A stretch of 10,990 nt of DNA from Trueperella sp. (GTDB lineage Bacteria > Actinomycetota > Actinomycetes > Actinomycetales > Actinomycetaceae), in the NCBI GenBank assembly GCA_012727825.1, contig JAAYGH010000245.1:1-10990 (forward strand), written 5' to 3'. This document shows, in pieces, positions 1 through 7,478 of the stretch. The translations under genes were made by a program, and so were the position numbers. The notes below the pieces were generated by a model that saw only the letters and a program-made list of their open reading frames with translations, was not told the origin of the DNA and made no database searches. Each line of letters starts with the position of its first letter. Position 1 is the first letter of the stretch.

Positions 1-27
1 CGGTGGTGTGGGCGAAGGCCGCGGTTC

Positions 28-447
28 CTAACTTTCAGGCGAATCAGCCTCGGGATTTGATGCCTCGGGGAGGTCGACGCCGAACATGGCGGCTGTCTGG
101 CGCGCTGAGGGTGTGCCATGGTCGAGGTCGGCGCCACCTTCGATGAGTGCGGTGATCACGGCGTCTTCCTTTTTGAAGATCGCGCCCGCAAGAGGGGTCT
201 GGCCGCGCTCATTGGTGAGGTTTGGGTCCCCGCCGCGCTCGAGAAGCGCACGGACCGTGCCTTGGTGACCGTTATAAGCGGCGAGCATGATGAGCGTGTC
301 GCCATTCTGGTTGCGCATGTTGATCGGTGCACCCGCGTCCACATAAGCGGCAAGGTGATCAGTCTCGCCTGCGCGCGCGAGGTCGAACAGCCAGGTGGCG
401 AGCTCGGCCGGATCGGAGCCGTCAGGAATATTTTCAAGTGGATTCAT
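28..447 (-). CDS. Small ankyrin-repeat protein
   Basis: This is a protein of about 139 residues made almost wholly of ankyrin repeats, which act as protein-binding scaffolds; its partner is unknown. Three repeat-like units are visible at about residues 16-45, 48-78 and 81-111. They carry the usual signatures, for example NGDTLIMLAAYNGH, then VRALLERGGDPN, then RGQTPLAGA and ALIEGGADLD. No signal peptide or membrane segment is seen, so it is probably cytoplasmic. The start is uncertain. An ATG at 471 opens the frame, but two adjacent ATGs at 450 and 447 lie behind a GGGA, and the one at 447 has the best spacing (5 nt). It lies downstream of the SDR gene on the same strand but beyond a strong hairpin, so it is likely its own transcription unit. 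Compact ankyrin proteins like this are common in Actinobacteria; the cellular role is unassigned. Confidence 0.85.
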   Translation of the reverse strand: MNPLENIPDGSDPAELATWLFDLARAGETDHLAAYVDAGAPINMRNQNGDTLIMLAAYNGHQGTVRALLERGGDPNLTNERGQTPLAGAIFKKEDAVITALIEGGADLDHGTPSARQTAAMFGVDLPEASNPEADSPES

Positions 448-500
448 CATGGTCCCAGCGTAACCTGTCATTACCGCTTCGGCGTGTGTGCAATACTAAG

Positions 501-535
501 CGAAAGGGCCAGATCCGTAGAATCTGGCCCTTTCG
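501..535 (-). terminator. Strong hairpin terminator after the SDR gene
   Basis: A perfect 14-bp stem is formed by 501-514 (CGAAAGGGCCAGAT) and 522-535, with a 7-nt loop. It lies 39 bases past the SDR stop codon and before the ankyrin gene, both on the minus strand. The following bases on the minus strand (CTTAGTATTG) are only mildly T-rich, so the intrinsic termination signal rests mainly on the stem. Confidence 0.8.
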
Positions 536-574
536 TGCTGTTGACGCCTTACCCCGGCGCCAGGGGATTCTCAA

Positions 575-1318
575 TTAGCGCGCGAGGTAGCCGCCGTCGA
601 CGACGATCTCCGTGCCCGTCATGAACGATGCCTCGTCGGATGCGAGGAAGCGGATGACCGTTGCCAGATCGTCCGGCTGGCCTAGGCGACCCATCGGCGT
701 GGCGTCTGCAAGGAACTTGCGGTCGGCTTCGCCAAGAATCGGGGTTTCAACGAAGCCTGGGTGAACCGAGTTCACGCGGATGCCCTTCTGTGCCCACTCC
801 AGAGCTGCCTGCTTGGTCATGATGCGTACGGCACCCTTTGCTGCTGCATAGCCCGGCGAGTTGCCGAAACCACCCGAAATGCCGAAGATCGAGGAGATGT
901 TGACGATGGCGCCATTGCCAGTCTTCTTCAACTCCGCTGCACATGACTTCATTCCGAGGAATACAGAGTTCTGCGTAACGTTGACAACGTTCTGGTAGGT
1001 CTCGTAAGACGTGTTCTCGATCGTGTCCGTATCGCCAATTCCAGCGTTGTTAACGAGGATGTCGAGCTGACCGTACTTTTCGATGACCTTGTCGACGGCG
1101 TTGAGCCAGTCCTCTTCCGAGGTGACGTCGAGCTTGATGAACATGGCGTCTCCGCCACCGCTGTTGATGAGCTTTGCAACCGATTCACCAGCTTTTTCTT
1201 GGATGTCTGCGATGACGACGCGTGCGCCTTCTTCGGCGAAACGAACCGCCGTGAGCTTACCGATACCAGAGGATCCGCCGGTGACAAGTGCGACGCGACC
1301 ATTAAACTTCAGCAGCAT
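575..1318 (-). CDS. SDR-family NAD(P)-dependent oxidoreductase
   Basis: A classical short-chain dehydrogenase/reductase of 247 residues, the usual length for the family. Visible motifs are the nucleotide-binding TGGSSGIG (13-20), an acidic residue at the end of strand 2 (D38, which in this family favours NAD(H) over NADP(H)), D64 in KLDVT, NNAG (90-93), catalytic N113, S143, Y157 and K161 (YAAAK), and the PGFVETP segment after the active site. The C-terminus (TGTEIVVDGGYLAR) is typical of tetrameric classical SDRs. The substrate cannot be read from sequence; relatives act on alcohols, sugars, steroids or 3-oxoacyl groups. An ATG at 1360 would add 14 residues, but the ATG at 1318 has a clear AGAAGGA ribosome binding site and gives the standard SDR N-terminus. 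The gene stands alone between two hairpins. Confidence 0.92.
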   Translation of the reverse strand: MLLKFNGRVALVTGGSSGIGKLTAVRFAEEGARVVIADIQEKAGESVAKLINSGGGDAMFIKLDVTSEEDWLNAVDKVIEKYGQLDILVNNAGIGDTDTIENTSYETYQNVVNVTQNSVFLGMKSCAAELKKTGNGAIVNISSIFGISGGFGNSPGYAAAKGAVRIMTKQAALEWAQKGIRVNSVHPGFVETPILGEADRKFLADATPMGRLGQPDDLATVIRFLASDEASFMTGTEIVVDGGYLAR

Positions 1319-1327
1319 AATTTTCAG

Positions 1328-1334
1328 TCCTTCT
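1328..1334 (-). promoter_or_regulatory. Ribosome binding site that decides the SDR start
   Basis: AGAAGGA on the minus strand lies 9 nt before the ATG at 1318. It supports the shorter SDR product; the upstream ATG at 1360 has no comparable signal. Confidence 0.65.
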
Positions 1335-1386
1335 TCATTGAACGATGGAAATTCAGGCATTTACTTATGTGAAATGCTTGTTTACG

Positions 1387-1392
1387 ATTGTA
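1387..1392 (-). promoter_or_regulatory. Possible -10 element for the SDR gene
   Basis: TACAAT on the minus strand matches five of six bases of the TATAAT consensus and would give a leader of about 60 nt to the ATG at 1318. No convincing -35 sits at 16-18 bp. Two copies of GTGAAATG (1369-1376 and 1414-1421) flank it. The call rests on one hexamer. Confidence 0.3.
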
Positions 1393-1435
1393 GGCAGGTG
1401 GTCCCAAATTTTGGTGAAATGTAACGCACACGACA

Positions 1436-1470
1436 CGGTAGACCCACACCGTCAAGGTGCGAGTCTACCG
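1436..1470 (-). terminator. Hairpin terminator after the M3 peptidase gene
   Basis: CGGTAGAC (1436-1443) pairs with GTCTACCG (1463-1470). An inner CACC/GGTG stem (1447-1450 with 1456-1459) closes a 5-nt loop. It lies about 50 bases past the peptidase stop on the minus strand and before the SDR promoter region. There is no strong T-run, so termination is likely but not certain. Confidence 0.6.
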
Positions 1471-1518
1471 AATTCTGTGACCAAGTTTGCTTAGTAGTAG
1501 GCTCGGGCGTTCGGCTGT

Positions 1519-3540
1519 TTAAGCGAGGCCACGGCGTTCGAGAAGCGCCTCAGCCCGTGGCTCGCGGCCACGCACGGCAACGAACGATTCCATAGGATCG
1601 CGCGCATTGCCCTGCGCAAGAAGCTCTGTACGGTACGTGTCGCCCGCCTCTCGGTTCAGGCCGCCGTCCCCGTCCTTCGCCGCTTCTGTACGGAACCAAT
1701 TCTCGAGATCACCCACGAGAACTTCAGCCCACATATACGAGTAGTATCCGGCGTCGTACCCGCCCCCGAAGGTATGCGCGAAGTAGGCGGAACGGTAACG
1801 CGGGGGAACCAGCTCATGAGCGATCTCGAACTCGTTAAGCGCCGCGGCCTCGAATTCTTCAACATCGGTTGGGATCTCATGTGAGCCCAACCGATGCCAC
1901 GCCTGATCAACAAGCGCCGCACTCAGGAACTCAGTCGTATCAAACGCCTGACCAAACGTTGACGCCGCCGTCAGCTTTTCCGCCAATTCTGCGGGGAGCG
2001 GCTCACCCGACTCGTGATGCACGGCGTAGCTAGCCATAACCTGCGGATGGTACGCCCACATCTCAAAGAGTTGCGAGGGAAGCTCCACGAAATCGCGCGG
2101 GACCGCGGTTCCAGCGAGAGAACGTTAGTTCGCCGTCGTCAACAAGCCATGCAGAGCGTGGCCAAACTCGTGGAACACGGTAATCACGTGGTCCCACGTC
2201 AGGAGCGTGGATTCGCCGTCCTTCGGTTCGGCAAAGTTGCAGTTATTGAGGATGACAGGCAAGGTCGCGTCATGCACGGAGCCGGTGACGGCCGCGTTCA
2301 TCCATGCGCCACCAGACTTTCCTGCCCGGCGGTAGAAATCGCCTTGGAAGAGGCCGATGCCCTCACCGTTGGCGTCGAGCACTTCCCACGTTTTCATGGT
2401 TGGAACGTAACCGGCGATGTCTTCACGCGGCTTGAAGGTGATACCAAACAGCTTCTCGGCGGCAAAGAAGATGCCCTTTTCAACCACATTCTCAAGCTTG
2501 AGATAGGGCTTCAGCGCGTTATCGTTGAGGCCCAATTCTGCGCGGAGCTTTTCCTGATAGTAGGTGTAATCCGCTTGACCAAGCTCGTGACCGTCGGCTT
2601 TCGCGAGCTCCTCGAGCTTGCCCCGATCGCGCTCCACGGCCTCCACCGCCTTCGGTGCGACGGTGCCCAAGAGCTCGACGATAGCCTCCGAGTCCTTTGC
2701 CATCCCGGCCTCGGCAACTGCCTGCGCGTGGAATGGGTAGCCAAGAAGTTCGGCGCGCTCGGCACGTAGCTTGGCAATCTTCAGCACGATCTCGCGTGTA
2801 TCTGAGGATTCGTGGGCGCCAAGGCCACGGGAAAGCGATGCTTCGAGTACTTTCGCACGGGCCTGAGGGCTATCAAGATCGACCTGGAGCGTTTGGTTGG
2901 TGAAGTTGTCGAGTGGGAAGCGGTACGTGCCGTCTTTCTGCTGTGCGCCATCAATGCGATCGGCAGGCAGCCCGGCCAGCTCGGCAACGTCGGCAAACAC
3001 CGGTGCGTTATCGTCCATCGCCTTGACCACGCGTTGCGAAAACTCCACCTCGAGCGCGGACAGGTCGGAGTCCATCTCGCGAAGGCGCGCCTTGTCGGAC
3101 TCGTTTAATTCGATACCTGACCGCTTGAACTCTTTGAGTTCTTCTTCGACGTAGCGCCGCGTCTCCGCGTCAACCGAGTCGAGATCAATGGCAGCGAAGC
3201 GATCGTAGATCCGCTTGTCGAGGCGGTACGTATTGCCATGTTCGGTCAGAAGCGGATACACCTCGGCTTGGATTGCATCGAGCTCGTCGCCGCCAATCGA
3301 CGACATAAGGGTGAACGCAGCGCTCAAGCCCAGCGAGAGCGGGAGGCCAGCATCTTCGAGAACATGCACAGTATTCTTTGCCGTCGCAGGCTCAGTGTTC
3401 GTTGCGACCTCTTCCCACACCTCTCGCTGGCGCGCCATCAGTTCCGTCGCGGCGGGGACGATGTGCTCCGGCTTAATCGCGGCCCAATCGGGCACGCGAT
3501 ACGGTAGAGAGGACGGGGTAAGCAAAGGATTATTTGTCAT
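1519..3540 (-). pseudogene. M3-family oligopeptidase (Dcp/OpdA-like), interrupted by an in-frame stop
   Basis: Two open segments in the same frame (2125-3540 and 1519-2124) together encode one M3-family zinc metallopeptidase of about 673 codons. That is the normal length for peptidyl-dipeptidase Dcp and oligopeptidase A, cytoplasmic enzymes that degrade short peptides. The zinc motif HEFGH falls at residues 457-461. The third zinc ligand, E486 in DFVELPSQ, is 25 residues later, which is the standard M3 spacing. A TAA at codon 472 lies between them. Translation across it reads TTAN-stop-RSLAGTAVPRDFVE, and E. coli Dcp has Tyr at that position, so a single TAC or TAT to TAA change explains it. 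No other stop or frameshift is seen and the downstream part is well conserved, so the lesion is recent or a sequencing error. The 471-residue first part lacks the third ligand and should be inactive alone. The downstream part could start only at a GTG (2088) without a visible ribosome binding site. The gene start could also be ATG 3549 or TTG 3570. Confidence 0.88.
2125..2127 (-). other. Premature TAA inside the M3 peptidase gene
   Basis: This in-frame TAA separates HEFGH from the glutamate zinc ligand. The reading frame before and after is unbroken (both segment ends are congruent modulo 3), so it is a nonsense change and not a frameshift. Confidence 0.9.
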
Positions 3541-3665
3541 GGCGTCCATGATACGGATCGCCACCGTCAATCCCTAGTTGCGGCTCCGCTTTTCCGGGCA
3601 CGTATGCGCCTACCTAATGCGGTACTTTGCAGGTGTCGGGCGTATATTGATGCCGTCACACCACA

Positions 3666-3686
3666 GTGCCGGCTCGGCTTCGGCAC
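3666..3686 (+). other. Small stem-loop in the leader of the sugar transporter
   Basis: GTGCCG (3666-3671) pairs with CGGCAC (3681-3686) around a 9-nt loop, ending just before the GAAAG ribosome binding site of the transporter. It has no T-run and is too short for a known riboswitch. It may be incidental. Confidence 0.3.
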
Positions 3687-3702
3687 ATCTTGAAAGATGA
3701 CT

Positions 3703-4632
3703 ATGGATATCCTGCTGGCACTGACCCCCTCGCTCTTTTTGGGCCCCCTCGGCATTCTGCTTGCGAAGATTGGCGGCACGGTACGCCAACAGACGCTAGG
3801 CGAGATGTTGGGAGCTCTCCTCGTTGCGTCACTTGCACTGCCATTCTTGGCGCCAAATTGGACGACGACGTCGTTCCTCGTTCCCTTCATCGGCGGCATC
3901 ACATGCGCGATCGGTATCGCGATGCAACTGTATTCATTTCGGGTCGTGGGAGTCTCGCGAACCATGCCGATCTCCACGGGCCTGCAGATCATGATTACTG
4001 GACTGGCCGGCGTCGTGATCTTCAACGAATGGGCCACGCCTAGTGCAACGCTGCTTGGCGTGGTGGCAATGCTCATCATCATCGCGGGTATCGCGCTGAC
4101 GAGCTTTAGCGAACAGGCCACGGGCGGCGCCGCCCTTGATGTCGACGAGGCGGAAGCAGGGCAGGCGGGGGCGTCTGCAAAGGTCGTGGACAAAGCGGCA
4201 ATGCGACGCGGGCTGGTCATCAACGTGGTGTCGGCGTTCCTGCTGTGCGGGTACATGGTGTGGTTGCGCTGGGAGGACATTAACTACACGGAATTTATCT
4301 TCCCACTCGCACTCGGCATGGCCGTAGGCGCCGCCCTCGTGGCGATATTCCTTCGCGATGGCAAGCCGCTATTTAACGCCACGCTCGTCAAGCTACTTGT
4401 TCCAGGAGTCATGTTTGGTATCGGAGTGATGCTCATGCAGATCGCCAACCAGCGCGTGGGCGTGGCAGCCGGATTTACACTTTCGCAGGTGGGAGTGGTG
4501 ATCTCCGTGTTTGGCGGCATCGTATGGCTGAAGGAACGCAAGACGCCCACCGAGCTCCGCGCCTCGATTCTGGGCGTCCTCCTAGTGCTCGTGGGTGCGG
4601 CAATTATTGGATACACGAAGACGCTAAGCTAG
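3703..4632 (+). CDS. GRP-family sugar uptake transporter (RbsU/GlcU-like)
   Basis: An integral membrane protein of 309 residues with about ten hydrophobic segments in two five-helix halves, as in the GRP family of the drug/metabolite transporter superfamily. Approximate helices are 1-18, 33-52, 57-76, 82-108, 112-133, 172-190, 198-218, 229-248, 256-278 and 283-305. Family-typical features include the opening MDILLALTPSLFLGPLG, an RQQTLGEMLGALL stretch and GLQIMITGLAGVVIFNEW. Characterised relatives take up glucose or ribose with protons; the sugar used here is not known. A longer, charged central loop (about 134-171, rich in Asp, Glu and Ala) joins the halves. ATG 3703 is preferred to ATG 3697 because GAAAG lies 6 nt before the former and abuts the latter. 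The gene diverges from the M3 peptidase and converges on the S66 gene, so it is probably monocistronic. A TATATT at 3643-3648 is a possible -10 without a clear -35. Confidence 0.85.
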   Translation: MDILLALTPSLFLGPLGILLAKIGGTVRQQTLGEMLGALLVASLALPFLAPNWTTTSFLVPFIGGITCAIGIAMQLYSFRVVGVSRTMPISTGLQIMITGLAGVVIFNEWATPSATLLGVVAMLIIIAGIALTSFSEQATGGAALDVDEAEAGQAGASAKVVDKAAMRRGLVINVVSAFLLCGYMVWLRWEDINYTEFIFPLALGMAVGAALVAIFLRDGKPLFNATLVKLLVPGVMFGIGVMLMQIANQRVGVAAGFTLSQVGVVISVFGGIVWLKERKTPTELRASILGVLLVLVGAAIIGYTKTLS

Positions 4633-4644
4633 CGCCTTCGCCTC

Positions 4645-4669
4645 ACACGCGGCCGCGCACCTCGCGTGT
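4645..4669. terminator. Hairpin between convergent genes, possible bidirectional terminator
   Basis: ACACGCG (4645-4651) pairs with CGCGTGT (4663-4669) around an 11-nt loop. It sits in the 36-bp gap between the convergent transporter and S66 genes and touches the S66 stop codon. It is GC-rich but lacks a T-run on either strand. Confidence 0.45.
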
Positions 4670-5484
4670 CAGCCAATCGTTACGGGCGCGGTATCGCGTG
4701 AGTGGCCGATTTCTGGCACTTCCCACACATCGAGCCCAGTGATCTCCCGAGCGGTCTCAATGAGGGCCCGGCGATCGTCGTCGCCATCAATCGACGTGAA
4801 CTGACCAAGCAATAGCCCGGCGGCATCGGCGAACAGACCCAGCTGGCGCATCTGCTCCATGTAGGACGTGCTCGCCTCGAGCCCAGGGCCGATAGCTTCC
4901 AGGAGCACGAGTCGACCCGATGAATCCGGCCAATATTTCGTACCCGCGAGTTTCGTGAAGCATCGAATATTTCCGCCAATGATCGGCGCGTCAGGAAGCT
5001 CATGCGCACCGCGCGAGAGCGGTCGAATGCGCTCGCCGCTCAAAATGGGCTCGATGTCACCTGCTCCACGCACGATGATCGTTTTCGGGTTCCACAACAC
5101 CGCCCGTTGACCAGTCATCACAGGGATCGCATTGACGATGGTGGACAGATCTGAAAAGCCCGCGAACGGTTTGGGGTGTGCGCGCACCACATCCCAGTCG
5201 ATGAGGTCGAGGATCTCGTTGGCAAGATCCCCGCCGGTCACGTCGAAAATTGCGTCGACGGCGTCGTCGGCATAAAGCTCGTTGAGTAGCTCGGCGCGTG
5301 CACGGGGGGCAATGCGCCAAATTCGCGCTGATCGCGTGCGATGTTCGTGACCCTCGAAACGCTCAATGATCCGGGTGTCAAGAGTGTAGCCAGCGGCTTC
5401 AACAACCTCGCGGACGCCGCTGACGGAATCGCGCAGCCACGCGTGTGGCGGGTTTGAGCAGCCCGCCAGAGCGATCGTTTTCAT
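4669..5484 (-). CDS. S66-family L,D-carboxypeptidase-like serine peptidase
   Basis: A protein of 271 residues resembling family S66, whose members include L,D-carboxypeptidase (LdcA, trims the D-Ala from muropeptide tetrapeptides in recycling) and MccF (cleaves microcin C). The Ser-Glu-His triad is visible: S111 in GFSDLST, E196 in LVLLEAIG and H261 in EIGHSRD. An upstream TGGD (83-86) takes the place of the RGG motif of many members. The protein stops at APVTIG, where most relatives continue about 20 or more residues through a last strand, so it is short at the C-terminus. Residues past the stop codon do not resume a family-like sequence. No signal peptide is seen, which fits a cytoplasmic recycling enzyme. 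Its ATG overlaps the pimB stop (ATGA), implying coupled translation. Substrate choice between muropeptides and peptide-nucleotide conjugates is not decided by the sequence. Confidence 0.8.
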   Translation of the reverse strand: MKTIALAGCSNPPHAWLRDSVSGVREVVEAAGYTLDTRIIERFEGHEHRTRSARIWRIAPRARAELLNELYADDAVDAIFDVTGGDLANEILDLIDWDVVRAHPKPFAGFSDLSTIVNAIPVMTGQRAVLWNPKTIIVRGAGDIEPILSGERIRPLSRGAHELPDAPIIGGNIRCFTKLAGTKYWPDSSGRLVLLEAIGPGLEASTSYMEQMRQLGLFADAAGLLLGQFTSIDGDDDRRALIETAREITGLDVWEVPEIGHSRDTAPVTIG

Positions 5485-6626
5485 GAGAGCACCTCGATGA
5501 GCGGCTTGACCACGTCAGACCAGCGCCACTTCTCGTCCACCCAGCGGCGACCGGCCGCGCCCATCGCCTTGGCACGTTCGGGATCCGACAAGAAATAGTT
5601 GACCGCGGACACTAGAGCGGGAACGGAATTGCCGTTAACGACCAGACCGGTCTCGCCGTTCTTCACGGCCTCGGGGGCGCCCCCAGAATCACCGGCGACG
5701 ACGGGCAGGCCCGCCGCATACGCCTCGAGGTAGACGATTCCGAGGCCTTCGATGTCAAGGCCGCCGCCGCGGGTACGAGCGGGCATGGCGAAAACGTCGC
5801 CAAGCGAATAATGAGCGGCGAGCTCCGAGTACGGCACCTCGCCGGTGAACACGATGGAGGAGGACACGGGGGAAGTGGCCGCCATCTTCTCGAGCTTCTC
5901 GCCGTAGGGCCCCTTACCGACAATGACGAGCTTGGCCTGCGGATGAGCGGCGACGACGGAGGGCCAGGCGTCGATGAGGCGGTCCTGCCCCTTACGTTCC
6001 ACGAGCCGAGATATGCACACGACGACGGGCGAATCGCCAACGCCATAGCGCGTGCGGAGCGTTTCACGGGCTAAGGGGTTGAACGCGAACTGTTCGGGAT
6101 TGATTGCGCCGTGGAGCTGCATGATCTCGGTAGCGCCAATAAACGGCTTCAGGCGTTTGAGGGTCGCCTGCGTCAGATAGGTGACGATGTCGGCGTCGCG
6201 GAAAACCTTCTCCAGGATCTGGCGGGCTCCCGGGATCATCGACCACCCAATTTCATGACCGTGCGTAGTGGCTATCACGCGATCGGCGCCGGCCTCGCGT
6301 GCGGCGTTTGCGAGCAGTCCGAGCGGTGCCGCGGCTCCGAACCACACGTTCAACACATCGCGCTCGCGAATAATGTGCTGCATCTGCTTCTTGACCCCGG
6401 GCGTCGGGAGCATCATCGTGCCGGGGAAACGAATGACCTCGTAGGGTTGCGCGGCGTCGTAGTCCGCTGCGAGCTGGGCACCGGATGCCGTGTCCGAATC
6501 AGGGGGAGTCGAGGCATAGACGACGAGCTGGCTCGGGTCGAGTTCGCCCACGAAACCTTCGAGGAACGTCTGAATGCCACCCGCACGCGGCGGGAAATCG
6601 TTTGTGACGAGGAGAGTCTTGCGCAT
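5481..6626 (-). CDS. pimB: GDP-mannose-dependent PIM mannosyltransferase PimB' (GT4)
   Basis: A retaining GT-B glycosyltransferase of family GT4, 381 residues, the same length as Corynebacterium glutamicum PimB'. PimB' adds the second mannose from GDP-mannose to phosphatidylinositol monomannoside on the cytoplasmic face of the membrane, an early step towards lipomannan and related lipoglycans. Visible features are the N-terminal NDFPPRAGGIQ loop (9-19), THGHE (121-125), R207 and K212 in SRLVERKGQD, which bind the nucleotide diphosphate, and the EX7E motif E293-E301 (EGLGIVYLE) of the donor site. It follows the IclR regulator gene on the same strand after 52 bp and overlaps the S66 gene by 4 nt. 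A GGGA lies 4 nt before the ATG. A related GT4 lipid mannosyltransferase is the main alternative, since specificity within the family is hard to read. Confidence 0.82.
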   Translation of the reverse strand: MRKTLLVTNDFPPRAGGIQTFLEGFVGELDPSQLVVYASTPPDSDTASGAQLAADYDAAQPYEVIRFPGTMMLPTPGVKKQMQHIIRERDVLNVWFGAAAPLGLLANAAREAGADRVIATTHGHEIGWSMIPGARQILEKVFRDADIVTYLTQATLKRLKPFIGATEIMQLHGAINPEQFAFNPLARETLRTRYGVGDSPVVVCISRLVERKGQDRLIDAWPSVVAAHPQAKLVIVGKGPYGEKLEKMAATSPVSSSIVFTGEVPYSELAAHYSLGDVFAMPARTRGGGLDIEGLGIVYLEAYAAGLPVVAGDSGGAPEAVKNGETGLVVNGNSVPALVSAVNYFLSDPERAKAMGAAGRRWVDEKWRWSDVVKPLIEVLS

Positions 6627-6678
6627 GCGTCCCAGTCTACGTGGTGCTGTTCATTGAAGTCCGGGTAGGAGCTGTGCG

Positions 6679-7407
6679 TCAGGAGTGATCGGTACGCTTG
6701 AGGACTTCCGTCAGGCGATTAGCGGCGGTGACGACGGCGGCTGCGTGCTGGCGGCCGGGCTGGCGGCCCATGCGCTCAACCGGGCCGGAGATCGACACGG
6801 CTGCGATGACGCGGCCGGAGGGTCCGCGAACAGGCGCCGAAATCGAGGCGACCCCGGGCTCGCGTTCGCCGATCGACTGAGCCCAGCCACGGCGTCGTAC
6901 TGCTGACAAAATGGTGGCGGTAAACTCCGCGCCGTGCAGGCCACGGTGAAGCTTGTCCGGCTCTTCCCACGCGAGGAGAACCTGTGCGCCGGAGCCGGCA
7001 AGCATCGAGAGTGTGGCGCCGACGGGAATGGAATCGCGCAGGCCGATCGACCGGTCGGCGGATGCGACGCATACGCGCTGTTCGTTTTGGCGCCGATAGA
7101 GCTGGGAGGACTCGCCAGTGTGATCGCGAAGTGCGGTGAGAACGGGGTTTGCGGCGGCCAGGAGACGATCCTCACCGGCGGCGGAAGCGAGTTCCGAGAG
7201 GCGGGGGCCAAGAGTGAACCGACCCTGCATGTCGCGAGCAACGAGGCGGTGGAACTCGAGGGCAACGGCAAGCCTGTGCGCGGTTGGGCGCGCAAGATGC
7301 GTCGCATTGACGAGTTGGGCCAATGTGAGGGGGCCCGATTCTAAGGCGCTCAACACAAGTGAGGCTTTGTCTAGAACTCCGACGCCACTTCCGGTACGAT
7401 TGTCCAT
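6679..7407 (-). CDS. ltbR: IclR-family regulator of leucine biosynthesis (LtbR/NdgR-like)
   Basis: A 242-residue IclR-family transcription factor. An N-terminal winged helix-turn-helix covers about 10-75, with the recognition region at about 28-50 ([18 protein letters not shown]). The C-terminal effector domain runs from about 80 to 235 and carries family features such as [26 protein letters not shown] and GVASISAPV. Orthologous regulators (LtbR in C. glutamicum, NdgR/AreB in Streptomyces) sit divergently beside leuCD and control leucine and sometimes tryptophan genes; the same arrangement here supports the name. A perfect inverted repeat (7421-7439) lies 13 bp upstream of its ATG and is a natural site for both autoregulation and leuCD control. 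It may be co-transcribed with pimB, 52 bp downstream. The effector is not shown by the sequence. Confidence 0.85.
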   Translation of the reverse strand: MDNRTGSGVGVLDKASLVLSALESGPLTLAQLVNATHLARPTAHRLAVALEFHRLVARDMQGRFTLGPRLSELASAAGEDRLLAAANPVLTALRDHTGESSQLYRRQNEQRVCVASADRSIGLRDSIPVGATLSMLAGSGAQVLLAWEEPDKLHRGLHGAEFTATILSAVRRRGWAQSIGEREPGVASISAPVRGPSGRVIAAVSISGPVERMGRQPGRQHAAAVVTAANRLTEVLKRTDHS

Positions 7408-7420
7408 GCATTGATACTCT

Positions 7421-7439
7421 CATCTCAATCTGTGAGATG
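7421..7439. promoter_or_regulatory. Candidate LtbR operator in the ltbR-leuC gap
   Basis: CATCTCA (7421-7427) and TGAGATG (7433-7439) form a perfect 7-bp inverted repeat with a 5-nt spacer. It is central in the 71-bp gap between the divergent ltbR and leuC starts, 39 bp before the leuC ATG. On the plus strand a -10-like GATACT (7413-7418) lies just upstream, so bound protein would cover the leuC transcription start. Assignment to LtbR is from position and symmetry. Confidence 0.6.
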
Positions 7440-7478
7440 CAAGCACCACGCTTGAACACGTCATTAAAGGTAGGACAC

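Noticed and set aside
118..624. Plus-strand open frame of 168 codons across the ankyrin gene
   Set aside because: It lies antisense to clear ankyrin repeats, crosses the 501-535 hairpin and has no family-like sequence.
2125..2127. Stop-codon recoding (selenocysteine or programmed readthrough) in the M3 gene
   Set aside because: The codon is TAA, not TGA. The expected residue is tyrosine and no recoding hairpin follows, so a nonsense mutation is simpler.
2014..2769. Plus-strand open frame of 251 codons
   Set aside because: It is antisense to the conserved M3 peptidase, crosses its stop codon site and has no recognisable domain.
3567..4280. Minus-strand open frame of 237 codons
   Set aside because: It is antisense to the membrane transporter; its Ser/Pro/Thr-rich sequence is the usual mirror of hydrophobic coding DNA.
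7408..7478. T-box riboswitch or leucine leader peptide before leuC
   Set aside because: The gap is 71 bp, with no Leu-codon run, no T-box core sequence and no terminator hairpin.
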